Positions 62,283 through 64,000 of a stretch of 64,000 nt of DNA are shown one piece after another. How positions within the stretch are numbered: position 1 is the first letter of the stretch; every line of letters begins with the position of its first letter. The position numbers and the translations under genes were made by a program. Under the pieces are notes generated by a model. That model was not told the origin of the DNA, searched no databases, and saw nothing but the letters and a program-made list of their open reading frames with translations. The stretch is from Nesterenkonia xinjiangensis (lineage in GTDB: Bacteria > Actinomycetota > Actinomycetes > Actinomycetales > Micrococcaceae): the NCBI RefSeq assembly GCF_013410745.1, contig NZ_JACCFY010000001.1:806001-870000 (forward strand). The letters are read 5' to 3'.

Positions 62283-63031
62283 GCACCTGCCTTCTGCGCA
62301 CGGGCCTCGCGGTCCGCCTCCATGGTGCGGAGCATCGGGGCCGGTGCAACCTCGTCGAGAGCCTTGCCGCGGCGTGCCGCCACGGCCTGGGGCTCCTCGA
62401 GCTGCTTCAGCGCGTCGATGGTGCCGTGCACGATGTTGATCGCGTTCACCGAGCCCATGGACTTGGTGAGCACGTCGTGGATGCCTGCGCACTCCAGCAC
62501 GGCACGGACCGGACCACCGGCGATCACACCGGTACCCGGGGATGCCGGACGCAGCAGCACGACGCCGGCGGCGTCCTCACCGGTGACCAGGTGCGGGATG
62601 GTGGAGCCGACGCGCGGAACGCGGAAGAAGTTCTTCTTGGCCTCCTCCACGCCCTTCTGGATCGCGGCGGGCACCTCCTTGGCCTTGCCGTAGCCGACGC
62701 CGACCATGCCGTCACCGTCGCCGACGACGACCAGGGCAGTGAAGCTGAAGCGACGACCACCCTTGACGACCTTGGAGACGCGGTTGATGGTCACGACGCG
62801 CTCGAGGAACTTGTCCCGATCGTCGTCGCGGGCGCCGCGGCCTCGGCCCTCGCCGCGACCACGCCCACGGCCACCACGGCCGCCGCGCTCGTCACGACCG
62901 CCTCGACCGGAGCCCTTGTCAGCGGCCTGCTGGGTCTCGCCGGCCTGCGGCTGCTGAGCAGCCTGGGCGGCGTTCTCGTTGGCCTCAGTCACAGATGAGT
63001 CCTTCACAGTGTTGTCGGTGTTCTCACTCAC
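62279..63031 (-). CDS. rpsE: Small ribosomal subunit protein uS5 with RGG-rich N-terminal extension
   Basis: The S5 core starts near residue 72 ([19 protein letters not shown]) and includes [18 protein letters not shown] and [14 protein letters not shown]. The 70 residues before it are unusual: an acidic Gln/Ala/Glu part, then a run of repeated RGG, GRGR and GRGE units (about 42-68), like eukaryotic RNA-binding RGG boxes. S5 is commonly 165-220 residues; this one is 250. The GTG start overlaps the rplR stop. Confidence 0.95.
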   Translation of the reverse strand: MSENTDNTVKDSSVTEANENAAQAAQQPQAGETQQAADKGSGRGGRDERGGRGGRGRGRGEGRGRGARDDDRDKFLERVVTINRVSKVVKGGRRFSFTALVVVGDGDGMVGVGYGKAKEVPAAIQKGVEEAKKNFFRVPRVGSTIPHLVTGEDAAGVVLLRPASPGTGVIAGGPVRAVLECAGIHDVLTKSMGSVNAINIVHGTIDALKQLEEPQAVAARRGKALDEVAPAPMLRTMEADREARAQKAGA

Positions 63032-63399
63032 AGCTTCAGACCACCCTCCCGAGCCCCGTCAGCGACGGCGGCCACGCGACCGTGGTACTTGTTGCCGCCG
63101 CGGTCGAAGACCACAGCGCCGATGCCGGCGGCCTGGGCGCGCTCGGCGATCAGCTCGCCGACCTTCTTCGCCTTGGCGGTCTTGTCACCGTCGAAGCTGC
63201 GCAGGTCCGCCTCCATCGTGGTGGCGGAGACCAGCGTGCGGCTGCGGGCGTCGTCGACGACCTGAGCCACCATGTGGCGGGCGGAACGGGTGACCACCAG
63301 GCGCGGACGCTCGGCGGACCCGCTGATCTTCTTGCGCAGGCGGAGGTGGCGACGGCCGCGGGCAGCGGACTTCGACTTGCCCTTGATACCAATAGCCAT
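63028..63399 (-). CDS. rplR: Large ribosomal subunit protein uL18
   Basis: L18 binds 5S rRNA. The 123-residue protein has the basic [21 protein letters not shown] near the start and [24 protein letters not shown] at the end. Three bases separate it from rplF. Confidence 0.96.
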   Translation of the reverse strand: MAIGIKGKSKSAARGRRHLRLRKKISGSAERPRLVVTRSARHMVAQVVDDARSRTLVSATTMEADLRSFDGDKTAKAKKVGELIAERAQAAGIGAVVFDRGGNKYHGRVAAVADGAREGGLKL

Positions 63400-63402
63400 G
63401 CG

Positions 63403-63939
63403 TTACTTACCTGCCTTTCCGGCCTTGCGGCGAATCTGCTCGCCCTCGTAGCGCACGCCTTTGCCCTTGTACGGGTCAGGCTTGCGCAGCTTGCGGATGT
63501 TGGCGGCGACTTCGCCGACCTGCTGCTTGTCGATGCCGGAGACCGCGAGCTTGGTGGCACCCTCGACCTGGAAGGTGATGCCCACGGGGGCCGTCACCTG
63601 GATCGGGTGCGAGTAGCCCAGGGCGAACTCGAGGTCCGAGCCCTTGGCCTGCACCCGGTAGCCGGTGCCGACGATCTCGAGCTTCTTGATGTAGCCCTCG
63701 GTCACACCGATGATCATGTTGTTGATCAGGGTGCGGGTCAGGCCGTGCAGCGAGCGGGATTCGCGCTCATCGTCGGGGCGGGTCACCGTGATGGTGCCCT
63801 CCTCGACGGTGACGCCGATGCCCTCGGAGAGGGTGCGGTGGAGCTCGCCCTTGGAGCCCTTCACGGAGATCTCACGGCCATCGAGGGAGACCTCGACGCC
63901 GGCAGGGATGGTGATCGGAAGACGACCGATGCGTGACAT
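63403..63939 (-). CDS. rplF: Large ribosomal subunit protein uL6
   Basis: L6 (178 residues) has two similar domains. It starts [20 protein letters not shown] and ends with [27 protein letters not shown], the signature of L6 (quoted for its part YKGKGVRY). It lies 20 bases after rpsH. Confidence 0.96.
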   Translation of the reverse strand: MSRIGRLPITIPAGVEVSLDGREISVKGSKGELHRTLSEGIGVTVEEGTITVTRPDDERESRSLHGLTRTLINNMIIGVTEGYIKKLEIVGTGYRVQAKGSDLEFALGYSHPIQVTAPVGITFQVEGATKLAVSGIDKQQVGEVAANIRKLRKPDPYKGKGVRYEGEQIRRKAGKAGK

Positions 63940-63959
63940 TGTGCTTCGACTCCTTCCGG

Positions 63960-64000
63960 TTACCAGACGTAGGCGAGGACTTCCCCGCCGACGCCCTTCT
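63960..64000 (-). CDS. rpsH: Small ribosomal subunit protein uS8, C-terminal end (partial)
   Basis: The last 13 codons ([12 protein letters not shown] and a TAA stop) match the conserved S8 end GGEVLAYVW. The gene continues past the window edge. Confidence 0.85.
   Translation of the reverse strand, partial: KGVGGEVLAYVW

Noticed and set aside
1-64000. tRNA or rRNA genes
   Set aside because: No tRNA-like cloverleaf with GTTCGA-type arm and CCA-adjacent stem, and no rRNA sequence, was found by eye in the gene-free gaps.

Overview
The window is high-GC actinobacterial DNA. Genes are tightly packed, with frequent 1-4 base stop/start overlaps, GTG and TTG starts, and probable leaderless genes. 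Many proteins have acidic tails or linkers, as in halotolerant bacteria. The ribosomal order (rpsH-rplF-rplR-rpsE-rpmD-rplO / secY-adk-map-infA-rpmJ-rpsM-rpsK-rpoA-rplQ-truA, with no rpsD between rpsK and rpoA) fits the Micrococcaceae. A genus such as Nesterenkonia is a guess, not a determination.

Layout. 1-2905: TRAP carboxylate transporter dctPQM. 2988-5188: a pair of membrane PH-domain proteins. 5189-9105: a small accessory island holding a small beta-rich protein, an unusual nested stem-loop, a degenerate IS3-family element with intact-looking 24-bp ends but no target duplication, a hypothetical protein whose C-terminus resembles the GyrA dimerisation region, and a decayed membrane-protein reading frame. 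9106-13190: siderophore-type iron uptake operon with a DtxR/IdeR-like box upstream. 13443-17955: THUMP-like methyltransferase, secreted GH3 lipoprotein, GCS2-type ligase. 18140-22155: phnD-phnC-phnE-like importer coupled to a Cys-phosphatase and a TetR regulator. 22280-26392: citrate-type two-component system and CitMHS transporter. 26472-31188: PucR regulator divergent from mmsA and a class III aminotransferase. 31230-40936: tsaD, rimI, tsaB, tsaE, alr, nnrD, acpS and glmS, with phzF on the other strand. 41080-44977: coaA, a D,D-carboxypeptidase, mscL, glmM. 45243-46220: rplM-rpsI. 46637-52359: mannitol PTS (stand-alone EIIB, MtlA, MtlD) with a divergent MtlR. 52384-53829: sugar MFS transporter with a LacI-type operator. 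54094-64000: truA, rplQ, rpoA and the alpha/spc ribosomal clusters.

How it fits together. Most of the window is core housekeeping: translation, tRNA t6A synthesis, cell-wall precursors, CoA and NAD(P)HX repair. It is interleaved with inducible uptake modules for dicarboxylates, iron-siderophores, phosphorylated compounds, citrate, beta-amino acids and mannitol, each beside its own regulator or operator. Intergenic DNA is rich in long, often perfect palindromes; two unrelated ones share the same 11-base outer motif. No tRNA, rRNA or CRISPR array was seen. No undescribed multi-gene system is demonstrated; the best leads are the GyrA-tail protein in the island, the phosphatase-coupled importer, the orphan EIIB of the mannitol operon, and the shared-head palindromes.
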